Shown here in pieces: positions 1 through 6,166 of a stretch of 7,112 nt of DNA. Location of the stretch: NCBI GenBank assembly GCA_017519685.1, contig JAFWRV010000022.1:1-7112 (forward strand), in the 5' to 3' direction. The stretch comes from Clostridia bacterium. Its GTDB lineage: Bacteria > Bacillota > Clostridia > Oscillospirales > Acutalibacteraceae. The translations under genes were made by a program, and so were the position numbers. The number at the start of each line of letters is the position of its first letter. Position 1 is the stretch's first letter. Under the pieces are notes generated by a model. The model made no database searches, was not told the origin of the DNA, and worked only from the letters and a program-made list of their open reading frames with translations.

Positions 1-1
1 A

Positions 2-124
2 ACCCGGGCGAGAAAAGAGAAAAACTGTGCGGAAGCGGACAGAATCCGCGACGAACTCAAGGCGAAGGGTATTATCATCGAGGATACTCCTCTCGGAGTG
101 AAATGGCACAGGGCCGAGGGATGA
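2..124 (+). CDS. cysS: Cysteinyl-tRNA synthetase, C-terminal end (5' truncated by window edge)
   Basis: Forty codons in frame from position 2 end at TGA 122-124; the start lies upstream of the window. The visible protein contains [15 protein letters not shown] followed by [15 protein letters not shown]. This is the typical extreme C-terminus of bacterial class I cysteinyl-tRNA synthetase: a helix of the anticodon-binding region, then the 'D-T-x-x-G-x-x-W' ending. The enzyme charges tRNA-Cys in the cytoplasm using ATP. Its catalytic domain is not in the window, so HIGH/KMSKS motifs and zinc ligands cannot be checked. It is followed by a strong promoter rather than an obvious terminator, so read-through into rpe is possible. 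Identification rests on a short but distinctive tail. Confidence 0.87.
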   Translation, partial: TRARKEKNCAEADRIRDELKAKGIIIEDTPLGVKWHRAEG

Positions 125-135
125 ATTTCCCGATG

Positions 136-164
136 TTGACCTGTTTCCCTTATTATGTTATAAT
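136..164 (+). promoter_or_regulatory. Sigma-A (sigma-70 type) promoter upstream of rpe
   Basis: TTGACC at 136-141 matches the -35 consensus in five of six bases. TATAAT at 159-164 is a perfect -10, and the spacer is exactly 17 bp. A TG at 156-157, one base before the -10, makes an extended -10 element. Transcription would be expected to begin near 171, giving a leader of only about 26 nt before the rpe start, too short for a riboswitch. It is the only convincing promoter seen in the window and probably drives the whole series of genes to the right. Confidence 0.82.
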
Positions 165-196
165 AAATAATCAATCTGTCTGAAAGGAATGCGTAT

Positions 197-853
197 ATGA
201 TTAAAATTTCTCCTTCGGTCCTCGCAAGTGATTTTTCCCGTCTCGGAGACGAGGCGGAAAGGATGGAAAAATGCGGCGCCGACTGGCTTCATCTTGATGT
301 TATGGACGGTCATTTTGTTTCCAATATCAGTTTCGGCGCTCCGGTAATCGCGTCAATACGCGGCAGAGTCAAGCTTCCTTTCGACGTGCATCTTATGATA
401 AGCGAGCCGCTCCGTTATATTGACGATTTCGCCAAGGCGGGAGCCGACATCATTACTTTTCATATTGAGAGTGATTCCGGCGCGGACGAAACGGTTGAGA
501 AGATACATTCACTCGGAATCAAAGCGGGTATCAGTATCAAACCCGCCACACCCGCGTCAGCGGTTTTTCCGTATCTCGGAAAAGCGGATATGATACTTGT
601 CATGACCGTTGAGCCCGGTTTCGGCGGACAGTCGTTTATGTTTGAAACGATGGATAAAGTCAGTGAAATCCGCCGTGAGGCCGACCGTCTCGGTATTGAT
701 ATCGATATACAGGTTGACGGCGGCATCAACGATAAAACGGTGGTAACGGCCGCTCAGGCGGGGGCAAATGTTTTTGTCGCCGGCAGTGCCGTTTTCAGAG
801 CGGAAAACGCGGCAGACGCCATTATGACGCTCAGAAAAAATGCGGAGAAATGA
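197..853 (+). CDS. rpe: Ribulose-phosphate 3-epimerase
   Basis: This cytoplasmic enzyme interconverts D-ribulose 5-phosphate and D-xylulose 5-phosphate in the pentose phosphate pathway. The 218-residue length is normal for the family, and the fold is a single TIM barrel. Diagnostic motifs are present: SPSVLASDF at residues 5-13, LHLDVMDGHF at 31-40, DVHLM at 63-67, MTVEPGFGGQ at 136-145, QVDGGI at 172-177 and AGSAVF at 195-200. The metal ligands and acid/base residues expected for the family are all there: His32, Asp34, His65 and Asp174. ATG 197 is preceded by AAGGA at 184-188 with 8-nt spacing. It is the first gene after the promoter at 136-164 and sits 23 bp before the Rnf-like genes, with which it is probably co-transcribed. 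Nothing looks broken. Confidence 0.96.
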   Translation: MIKISPSVLASDFSRLGDEAERMEKCGADWLHLDVMDGHFVSNISFGAPVIASIRGRVKLPFDVHLMISEPLRYIDDFAKAGADIITFHIESDSGADETVEKIHSLGIKAGISIKPATPASAVFPYLGKADMILVMTVEPGFGGQSFMFETMDKVSEIRREADRLGIDIDIQVDGGINDKTVVTAAQAGANVFVAGSAVFRAENAADAIMTLRKNAEK

Positions 854-862
854 TTCTCTGTC

Positions 863-870
863 GGAGGTGA
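863..870 (+). promoter_or_regulatory. Consensus ribosome binding site supporting a CTG start at 877
   Basis: GGAGGTGA lies 6 nt before a CTG codon at 877-879. The same octamer with the same 6-nt spacing precedes the ATG of the third Rnf-like gene (2588-2595 to 2602). In the reading frame of the D-type gene the region is open from 871, and the only possible initiators are CTG 877 and GTG 904; GTG 904 has no Shine-Dalgarno sequence. The ATG at 870 in another frame is only 2 nt from GGAGG and opens just seven codons. Confidence 0.65.
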
Positions 871-876
871 TGCGTT

Positions 877-1836
877 CTGGCATCCGAAAATAAAAACAGC
901 AGCGTGAAGTCGCAACGCATCTTCGGCGACTATCTGCTCATGCTTATCTTTCCGTGCCTGATGTCAATCTGGTATCACGGAATGAAAGCGGTCTATGTTT
1001 TACTTATAAGCGCGGTCACCTGTGTGCTGTGCGATTTCTTTGCGAGTATAATAATTTACAGGCAGTATTTTGCCGCCGACCTCAGCGCGCTTTGCACCGG
1101 GCTGATGATTGCCCTGATGCTTCCGGCGGATATACCGCTTTATGTTCCGGTGCTTGCCTGTTCTTTTGCGATTCTTGTGCTGAAAATACCGTTCGGCGGA
1201 GGAATGAGAGTCCCGTTTGTTCCGGCGGCGGCGGGCTTTGCCTTTGTCGCTGTCTGCTTCAGGGATCCGGTTTTTACTTACAGTACCGGAAGGGATTATA
1301 TGATAACTTCCTCTGTGGGTTCCGTCCTTCAGTCCGGCGGCGCTGTCAGACTGAATTCAATCAATTTTCTCGATCTGATTACAGGCAATGTTTACGGCCC
1401 GATGGGATGCGGGTGCATTCTGATTTTCATCGGTTGTATCGTGTTTCTGCTTATCCGCAGAAAATCGGCGCTGCTTTCAACTGCCGGATTTCTCGGCGCC
1501 TGCCTTGTGTTTTCGCTCGTATTCAGCAGAACAAACGGCTCGAGATTTGTCGGCGCCGTGCTCGAATTCTGCTCGGGCTCGCTTATGTTCGCTTCGGTAT
1601 TTCTGATTACCGATTACTCAACGCTTCCGAAGCATAAACCCAATAAGATAGTTTACGGCGTGTTCTGCGGCATAATCTGCATGGTTATGAGGCATCTCGG
1701 CGCTTTTGAGGAGCCGGTATGCTTCGCCGTTCTGCTTGCCAACGCTTTCACACCGCTTCTTGATATACTGACCGGCAGGGTAATTGACTTTATTTCCGCA
1801 CCCGGAAAGGGAAGGGAGGTAAAGGCGGATGAGTGA
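877..1836 (+). CDS. RnfD/NqrB-like integral membrane protein (divergent)
   Basis: This is a polytopic membrane protein of the RnfD/NqrB/RsxD family, which in Rnf and Na+-NQR pumps forms a large membrane subunit carrying covalent FMN. From CTG 877 it is 319 residues; from GTG 904 it would be 310. CTG is chosen because of the perfectly spaced GGAGGTGA at 863-870. Family signatures (319-residue numbering) are: AADLSALCTGLMIALMLP at 66-83; KIPFGGGMRVPF near 103-114, matching the usual K-x-x-FGG block; PAAAGFAF at 116-123; and a C-terminal block with SGSLMFASVFLITDYSTLP (233-251), MRHLGAF (271-277) and FAVLLANAFTPLLD (283-296). About eight to ten hydrophobic segments are apparent. Oddity: where relatives carry S-[GS]-A-T for flavin attachment, the best match is S-G-G-A-V at 153-157, with no threonine. 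It overlaps the next gene by 8 bp. Family membership is fairly sure; electron-transfer activity is doubtful. Confidence 0.83.
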   Translation: MASENKNSSVKSQRIFGDYLLMLIFPCLMSIWYHGMKAVYVLLISAVTCVLCDFFASIIIYRQYFAADLSALCTGLMIALMLPADIPLYVPVLACSFAILVLKIPFGGGMRVPFVPAAAGFAFVAVCFRDPVFTYSTGRDYMITSSVGSVLQSGGAVRLNSINFLDLITGNVYGPMGCGCILIFIGCIVFLLIRRKSALLSTAGFLGACLVFSLVFSRTNGSRFVGAVLEFCSGSLMFASVFLITDYSTLPKHKPNKIVYGVFCGIICMVMRHLGAFEEPVCFAVLLANAFTPLLDILTGRVIDFISAPGKGREVKADE

Positions 1837-2605
1837 TAAAAACAAATCTTTCCTCACCGGTTCCGTGCTCAACAATCCGGTTCTTTTCCAGTGTGTCGGC
1901 ATCTGCACCGCCGTCGCGGGCACATCGGCGCTTAAAGACGCGTTCTTTATTTCCGTTGTACTTGCTGCCAATCTGATTGTCTGCTGCTTCATAGCGAGCG
2001 CGTTTCTGAAAAAAGTGCCGCGATACATCCGTATTGCAGTTTATCTTGTTATCGGTCTTGCCGGTATCTGCTGCCCGGTTCTCTGGTTCATTGAGAACAG
2101 GACATTTATCGAGCTCAGTCTCGGAATGAAAATTATTCTTCCGCTTACCGCGGTAAATTCCGTTACGGCGGTCCATTGCGAAACCTACGCGGTAAAGCAC
2201 GATGTCAGAAGCGCCGTCAACGACGCGCTGTCCGCCGCTCTTGGTACCTCCGCGGTGCTTATAATCTGCGGAATAATCAGGGAAATAATCGGCAGCGGCA
2301 GTATAGCCGGCACTAAACTTTCGTCATTCAGAATCAGCGGATTTGCCATGCCGTTCGGCTGTCTGATTCTGCTCGGTTTTTTTGCCTCTTTCCTCAAACT
2401 GATATTCAGGACTCCGTCACACAGAAAGCCGGATACCGCTCACGCGGAAAAGCAGCCGCTTGAAACGGATATAGGAGTTGAGACCGAGGAGATTCCCGAG
2501 CAGGTTGAGCTCAATATTGCCGACTATGACGATATTGACCGTATTCTTTCGTCAACCGACGAATTTCTCAAATCTCTTACAGGCGGCGGAGGTGACAGCG
2601 AATGA
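1829..2605 (+). CDS. RnfE/NqrD-like integral membrane protein with acidic C-terminal tail
   Basis: The 258-residue protein belongs to the Rnf-Nqr family (RnfE/RsxE/NqrD branch), whose members pair with the A-type subunit to form the membrane core of an ion-pumping oxidoreductase. Homology is seen in NNPVLFQCVGIC at residues 15-26, LPLTAVNS at 104-111, DALSAALG at 132-139 and IREIIGSGSIAG at 150-161. About six hydrophobic spans lie within residues 20-192. Of the two cysteines that ligate a membrane [2Fe-2S] cluster in Rnf/Nqr relatives, Cys26 is kept but the 'N-C' cysteine is Ser111; a non-equivalent Cys117 lies six residues on. Residues about 195-258 form a hydrophilic, acidic tail longer than usual, ending in DYDDIDRILSSTDEFLKSL. 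ATG 1829 has GGAGGT at 1815-1820 with 8-nt spacing, and the gene overlaps its neighbours by 8 bp and 4 bp. Confidence 0.85.
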   Translation: MSDKNKSFLTGSVLNNPVLFQCVGICTAVAGTSALKDAFFISVVLAANLIVCCFIASAFLKKVPRYIRIAVYLVIGLAGICCPVLWFIENRTFIELSLGMKIILPLTAVNSVTAVHCETYAVKHDVRSAVNDALSAALGTSAVLIICGIIREIIGSGSIAGTKLSSFRISGFAMPFGCLILLGFFASFLKLIFRTPSHRKPDTAHAEKQPLETDIGVETEEIPEQVELNIADYDDIDRILSSTDEFLKSLTGGGGDSE

Positions 2606-3183
2606 AAGTTATTTCCGATCTTCTGATTACTGCATTATATACCGTGTTTGTCCAGAATCTTGTCATGAGTTCAGGACTCGGTATGAGCGAAGCGATGAGA
2701 ATATCGCCGAGACCCAATACGTTTATCAAACTCGCGGTAATGATATCCGGATTCTCTACCGTTACAAGTGTTCTCTGTTATCTGGTTTCCGTTCATGTCG
2801 GAGGATACTCACACGCAATCAGAGCGCTGATTTACGGCGGAGTGCTTACGGGCGTATATTTCATTGTCGCCTGGGTGGTCAATATTATTACCGGTGACAA
2901 AGAAACAATGGGCATTCTCGGCATTGCCGCGCTTAACACCCTCGTTTTTGCCGTTCCCTATATCAACGACTCCGCTGCTTATTCTCTTGCCGACAGCATC
3001 GGCTCGGGGCTCGGAGCGGGCTTCGCGTTTATCCTTGCGGCGGCTCTTATAGGAAGCGGGGCGAGAGCCATTGAAAAGAACGACCGTATTCCCCGTGTGT
3101 TCAAAGGAACTCCCGCTATGTTCTTTTATGTCGCGATGATTTCACTCGGGTTTGTCGGCTTCACGGGAACCCAGATTTTCTGA
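2602..3183 (+). CDS. RnfA/NqrE-like integral membrane protein lacking both cluster cysteines
   Basis: This 193-residue protein, a normal family length, is the A-type (RnfA/RsxA/NqrE) subunit of an Rnf-like membrane core. Homology is clear in VQNLVMSSGLGMSEAMRIS at residues 17-35 (relatives have N-x-V-L-x-x-x-L-G-I-C-P), GILGIAALNTLVFAV at 104-118 (relatives: L-x-x-N-C-A-V-x-G), GSGLGAGFAFILAA at 134-147 and VFKGTPAMFF...SLGFVGFTG at 166-189. About six membrane spans are expected. Both positions that hold [2Fe-2S] cysteines in Rnf/Nqr are changed, to Ser29 and Thr113; the only cysteine in the protein is Cys59, in a different helix. The start ATG overlaps the stop of the E-type gene as ATGA, and GGAGGTGA at 2588-2595 is ideally spaced. 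Translational coupling suggests equimolar synthesis with the E-type partner. The reading frame is intact, so this is not obvious decay. Confidence 0.85.
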   Translation: MKVISDLLITALYTVFVQNLVMSSGLGMSEAMRISPRPNTFIKLAVMISGFSTVTSVLCYLVSVHVGGYSHAIRALIYGGVLTGVYFIVAWVVNIITGDKETMGILGIAALNTLVFAVPYINDSAAYSLADSIGSGLGAGFAFILAAALIGSGARAIEKNDRIPRVFKGTPAMFFYVAMISLGFVGFTGTQIF

Positions 3184-3198
3184 TTAGAGGTCCGAGGT

Positions 3199-3477
3199 AT
3201 GAAAACAGGAAAAATCAAAAAAACAATAAGACCCTCCGAAAGAGACAGTATCACCGGATTTTCCTCAAAATACGGACCGGGAACAAACTACGAGGATAAA
3301 CTGAGGGGCAAAAAAATCTTCGGTTTCATTCTTGCGGCGATATGTATAATCATCCTGATTTATATAGGATTTTTCATCACCGATGTTCTTATCAGGTTTA
3401 CCGAAATACCCGCGTTCATTCATTATAATCCGGAGGCATTTACACAATGGATTTCATCCCTTACAATTCCCGGCTGA
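3199..3477 (+). CDS. Small single-span membrane protein of unknown function
   Basis: I do not recognise a family for this 92-residue protein. It has a basic, hydrophilic N-terminal part (residues 1-39, many Lys/Arg), one strongly hydrophobic segment at about 40-64 rich in Ile and Phe, and a short C-terminal tail of about 28 residues. The positive-inside rule predicts the N-terminus in the cytoplasm and the tail outside. There are no cleavage or lipobox signals. ATG 3199 has AGAGG at 3186-3190 with 8-nt spacing, and the gene starts 15 bp after the A-type Rnf-like gene. Its last 31 bp overlap the GH13 gene. Position and size make it a candidate accessory subunit of the Rnf-like membrane complex, but that is inference from context only. 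Confidence 0.72.
   Translation: MKTGKIKKTIRPSERDSITGFSSKYGPGTNYEDKLRGKKIFGFILAAICIIILIYIGFFITDVLIRFTEIPAFIHYNPEAFTQWISSLTIPG
3432..3436 (+). promoter_or_regulatory. Ribosome binding site of the GH13 gene, inside the upstream gene
   Basis: GGAGG lies 10 nt before ATG 3447 and within the coding sequence of the small membrane protein. It supports the GH13 start despite the 31-bp overlap, and implies coupled translation of the two genes. Confidence 0.7.
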
Positions 3478-5297
3478 CTTATCATAAATCACCTTTCGGC
3501 GCAGTGACTCCGGGAACCGAAACAGTTTTCAGAATAGTGCTCCCGAGAAATTTCATGTGTACCGGATGCGCTCTGCGAATTCACTTTGACGGTGAAGACA
3601 GTAAAGATTATACGATGCAGTGGGAGAGAATGGAAGGAGACAGCGAAGAATGGTGGAGAGTTTCCTTCACTCCGGATAAAACGGGGCTTTATTATTACAG
3701 ATTTGTTCTGTACAATGATTTCAGCGTCAATGAAATCAGCCGTTTCGACGGCTCGACAGGCCGTATTTCCGCAAGCGGAGCGGATTTTCAGTTGACGGTT
3801 TACGATAAAAATTTCACCACTCCCGACGGTCTGAAAGGTTCGGTTATATATCAGATTTTTCCCGACAGATTCTGCTTTTCGGGAAAAGAAAAGAAAAAAG
3901 ATGTTTTCAGGCGCAAGCTCCGTACCGACTGGGGAGGCGCTCCCGACTGGATGCCCGATGCTTCGGGTAAAATAACCGAGTATGATTTTTTCGGCGGAGA
4001 TATTGCCGGAATAACAAGCAAGCTTGATTATATCGCGTCCCTCGGTACAGGGTACATTTATCTCAATCCCATTTTTCTCGCGCAGTCCAATCACCGTTAC
4101 GATACGGCGGACTATGAAAAAATCGATACGCTCCTCGGAACGGAAAGGGATTTTTCTACCCTCTGTAAAAAAGCGGGGAAGCTCGGAATCAGAATCATTC
4201 TCGACGGTGTGTTCAGTCACACCGGAGCGGACAGTAAATATTTCAACAAAAACGGAACGTTCGGCGCCGGCGGCGCTTTTAACGATAAAAACTCGCCTTA
4301 CACCGGATGGTACAGATTTACCGATTATCCGGAAAAATATGACTGCTGGTGGGGCGTGGATATTCTTCCCGAAATCGATGAAGAATGCGACAGCTTTATA
4401 GAGTATATCGGGTCGGTTCTCAAAAAATGGCAGAAACTCGGAGCCGGCGGCTGGCGGCTTGACGTTGCCGACGAGCTTCCCGACAAGTTTCTTGATTCCC
4501 TTCGCGAAACCGTTAAGGAGCAGGACCCGGAAGCGCCGGTAATCGGAGAAGTCTGGGAAGACGCTTCAAACAAGATAAGTTACGGTAAGCGCAGACGGTA
4601 TCTTACCGGAAGACAGCTTGACTCCGTAATGAACTATCCTTTCGCGGACGCGCTGCTTTTATTCGGCATCAACGGAACTGCAGAAGGATTCAATGATAAA
4701 ATCAGCGAAATATGCGAAAACTACCCCAAGTGCGTTGTGGACTGCCTTATGAATCATATAGGTACACACGATACCTGCCGTGTTATGAACAGACTCGGAA
4801 CACTTGACGGCTTTGAAAGCGACAGCATAAACAGATACAGGGGAGAAATGACAAATGAAGAAAAAGCAAGGGGAAAAAGACTTCTGAAGCTCATTTCTTC
4901 AATGCAGTTCACTCTTCCCGGAGTGCCGAGCATTTATTACGGCGACGAGGCGGGTATTACAGGCGGAGTCGATCCGTTCAACCGCGGATGCTATCCGTGG
5001 GGAATGGAGGATAAGGAACTGCTGTCCCATTACCGTCTTCTCGGCAAAATCAGACGCGAGCATCCCGTTTTCATTGACGGGGATTTTGTCCCGGTTTCGG
5101 ATATGCTCGGCTGTGTAGCTTATGAAAGATGCGGCAGGGGCGAGAAAATAATTACCGTTGCCAACAGAAACGAAAACGCGATTACTTACTGCCTCCCCGA
5201 AGAGGGATTTATCTCCCTGACCGGTCAGAAGGTCAGCGGCAGAGACCTTTATCTCGAGCCGGAAACGGCGGCTATTCTTTATTTAAGTTGTGATTGA
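3447..5297 (+). CDS. Glycoside hydrolase family 13 protein (cyclomaltodextrinase/neopullulanase-like)
   Basis: This 616-residue cytoplasmic alpha-glucan hydrolase probably breaks down maltodextrins, cyclodextrins or pullulan fragments. It has no signal peptide. Residues about 1-125 form a beta-rich N-terminal domain like those of neopullulanase-type enzymes, the catalytic barrel follows from GSVIYQIFPDRF (131-142), and residues about 550-616 form the C-terminal beta domain. The GH13 conserved regions are present: DGVFSH at 253-258; GWRLDVADE at 335-343 with nucleophile Asp339; VIGEVWED at 365-372 with acid/base Glu368; and NHIGTHDTCR at 436-445 with transition-state Asp442. IYYGDEAGITGG (496-507) is typical of the family. 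In region I the common Asn before His is Ser257. It overlaps the upstream gene by 31 bp, and GGAGG at 3432-3436 supports ATG 3447. Substrate and subfamily cannot be fixed by eye; oligo-1,6-glucosidase or maltogenic amylase activity is an alternative. Confidence 0.9.
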   Translation: MDFIPYNSRLTYHKSPFGAVTPGTETVFRIVLPRNFMCTGCALRIHFDGEDSKDYTMQWERMEGDSEEWWRVSFTPDKTGLYYYRFVLYNDFSVNEISRFDGSTGRISASGADFQLTVYDKNFTTPDGLKGSVIYQIFPDRFCFSGKEKKKDVFRRKLRTDWGGAPDWMPDASGKITEYDFFGGDIAGITSKLDYIASLGTGYIYLNPIFLAQSNHRYDTADYEKIDTLLGTERDFSTLCKKAGKLGIRIILDGVFSHTGADSKYFNKNGTFGAGGAFNDKNSPYTGWYRFTDYPEKYDCWWGVDILPEIDEECDSFIEYIGSVLKKWQKLGAGGWRLDVADELPDKFLDSLRETVKEQDPEAPVIGEVWEDASNKISYGKRRRYLTGRQLDSVMNYPFADALLLFGINGTAEGFNDKISEICENYPKCVVDCLMNHIGTHDTCRVMNRLGTLDGFESDSINRYRGEMTNEEKARGKRLLKLISSMQFTLPGVPSIYYGDEAGITGGVDPFNRGCYPWGMEDKELLSHYRLLGKIRREHPVFIDGDFVPVSDMLGCVAYERCGRGEKIITVANRNENAITYCLPEEGFISLTGQKVSGRDLYLEPETAAILYLSCD

Positions 5298-5299
5298 TA

Positions 5300-6157
5300 A
5301 TGAGTAAAAATGTCACATTCCGTACAGAACGGAAGACAATCCGTAACAACAGAATATTGCTGATTGCAGTTATTGCCCTGGCTCTCGCCGGCATTGCCGC
5401 TTTTTCGGCGTACAGCATTTTTTCGGACGGCGGCACTGATATGCAGTCCTCCGCCTTAGGCGACGCGCGGGCGGCTTCTTCGCCCGGCGACGGGACTGTC
5501 GGCAGCGTCAGGGGTGAGAGATATTATCTTTTCTGGTGCAAGGATTCAGAATCCGGGCAGCTTGAACTGATATGGGTGGTCGGTATCCGTCTGCCGCAGG
5601 GGAAATATACGGTTTATTCCCCGTCAATTGACGACACCGTCGAATACAAAGGCGAATACCATTCCCTCGGCGAAATATTCTCCCTTTATGATGTTGAAGG
5701 GCTTCGTGAGGCGGTAGATTCTCTGTGCGGAGTTAAAACCGTTTCATACATCGGTTCCGATTCTGCGAACTTCAGGCAGATGATAAACCATCTCGGCGCC
5801 GTTACCGTTGACATTGACGAGCCGATTAATTATAACAAGGATTTCAATCTCATTCTCGGAAAAGGCGAGAATGATCTCAAGGGCGACACGCTTTATAAAT
5901 ATCTTGTTTACACAAACTTTATGCAGGGCGATACCCGTAAAATACGGGCGGAAGCAATGGCGGAAATTCTCAAAAACACCGTTACTCCTAAAAAGGCGGA
6001 CAGAATAGACAGCATATTTGCCAGGATAGCGAATCTTCTGCTTTCGGATATTACGGTTGTCAGTTATTCCGCCGACAGGGAATTCATAAACGGCATGTTC
6101 AGTGCCGGAGTAAAGAGTGTCAGCATTGCGGAAAAGCCCGCTCAGATTACCAAATGA
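5300..6157 (+). CDS. Membrane-anchored LytR-CpsA-Psr (LCP)-like protein, divergent
   Basis: This 285-residue protein has a basic N-terminus and one membrane span at about residues 19-41, followed by a Ser/Gly/Ala-rich linker, so most of it should lie outside the membrane. Residues about 75-225 follow the LCP pattern: LIWVVGIRLPQGKYTVYSPS (89-109), GEIFSLYDVEGLREAVDSLCGV (124-145), the block DSANFRQMINHLGAVTVDID (154-173), then GENDLKGDTLYKYLVY (189-204) and DTRKIRAEAMAEIL (211-224). LCP enzymes attach anionic polymers to peptidoglycan. Here the usual 'S-I-P-R-D-T' is S-P-S-I-D-D-T at 107-113, without the arginine, and the R-x-R pair is absent, so catalysis is uncertain. ATG 5300 lies 2 nt after the GH13 stop; no clear Shine-Dalgarno is visible, so translation may depend on coupling. 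TTG 5294 would add two residues. The family call is by pattern and moderate in strength. Confidence 0.62.
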   Translation: MSKNVTFRTERKTIRNNRILLIAVIALALAGIAAFSAYSIFSDGGTDMQSSALGDARAASSPGDGTVGSVRGERYYLFWCKDSESGQLELIWVVGIRLPQGKYTVYSPSIDDTVEYKGEYHSLGEIFSLYDVEGLREAVDSLCGVKTVSYIGSDSANFRQMINHLGAVTVDIDEPINYNKDFNLILGKGENDLKGDTLYKYLVYTNFMQGDTRKIRAEAMAEILKNTVTPKKADRIDSIFARIANLLLSDITVVSYSADREFINGMFSAGVKSVSIAEKPAQITK

Positions 6158-6166
6158 GGATAACAG

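Noticed and set aside
118..130. GGGA/TCCC inverted repeat just after the cysS stop, considered as a terminator
   Set aside because: The stem is only 4 bp and no T-run follows; it is too weak for a Rho-independent terminator.
694..713. Palindromic GATATCGATATC-like stretch inside rpe, considered as an operator
   Set aside because: It sits mid-gene and is explained by the codons for an Ile-Asp-Ile-Asp run; chance coding palindrome.
557..883. Minus-strand open frames opposite rpe
   Set aside because: rpe is complete with all active-site residues; the antisense translations have no recognisable features.
870..893. ATG-initiated seven-codon frame at the RnfD-like start (possible leader peptide)
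   Set aside because: The ATG is only 2 nt from GGAGG, too close for efficient initiation, and the peptide has no regulatory pattern. It is kept only as a possible competitor for the CTG start.
954..1637. A 227-codon open frame on the plus strand in a different frame from the RnfD-like gene
   Set aside because: Its translation is Cys/Arg-rich and without domain pattern, while the overlapping frame gives clear membrane spans and RnfD motifs.
3489..4220. A 243-codon open frame on the minus strand inside the GH13 gene
   Set aside because: It lies opposite a gene with all GH13 motifs, its translation shows no recognisable domain, and no ribosome binding site or context supports it. It is a shadow of the coding strand.
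5294..5299. TTG start for the LCP-like gene
   Set aside because: It overlaps the GH13 stop codon, adds only two residues, and has no better ribosome binding site than ATG 5300.
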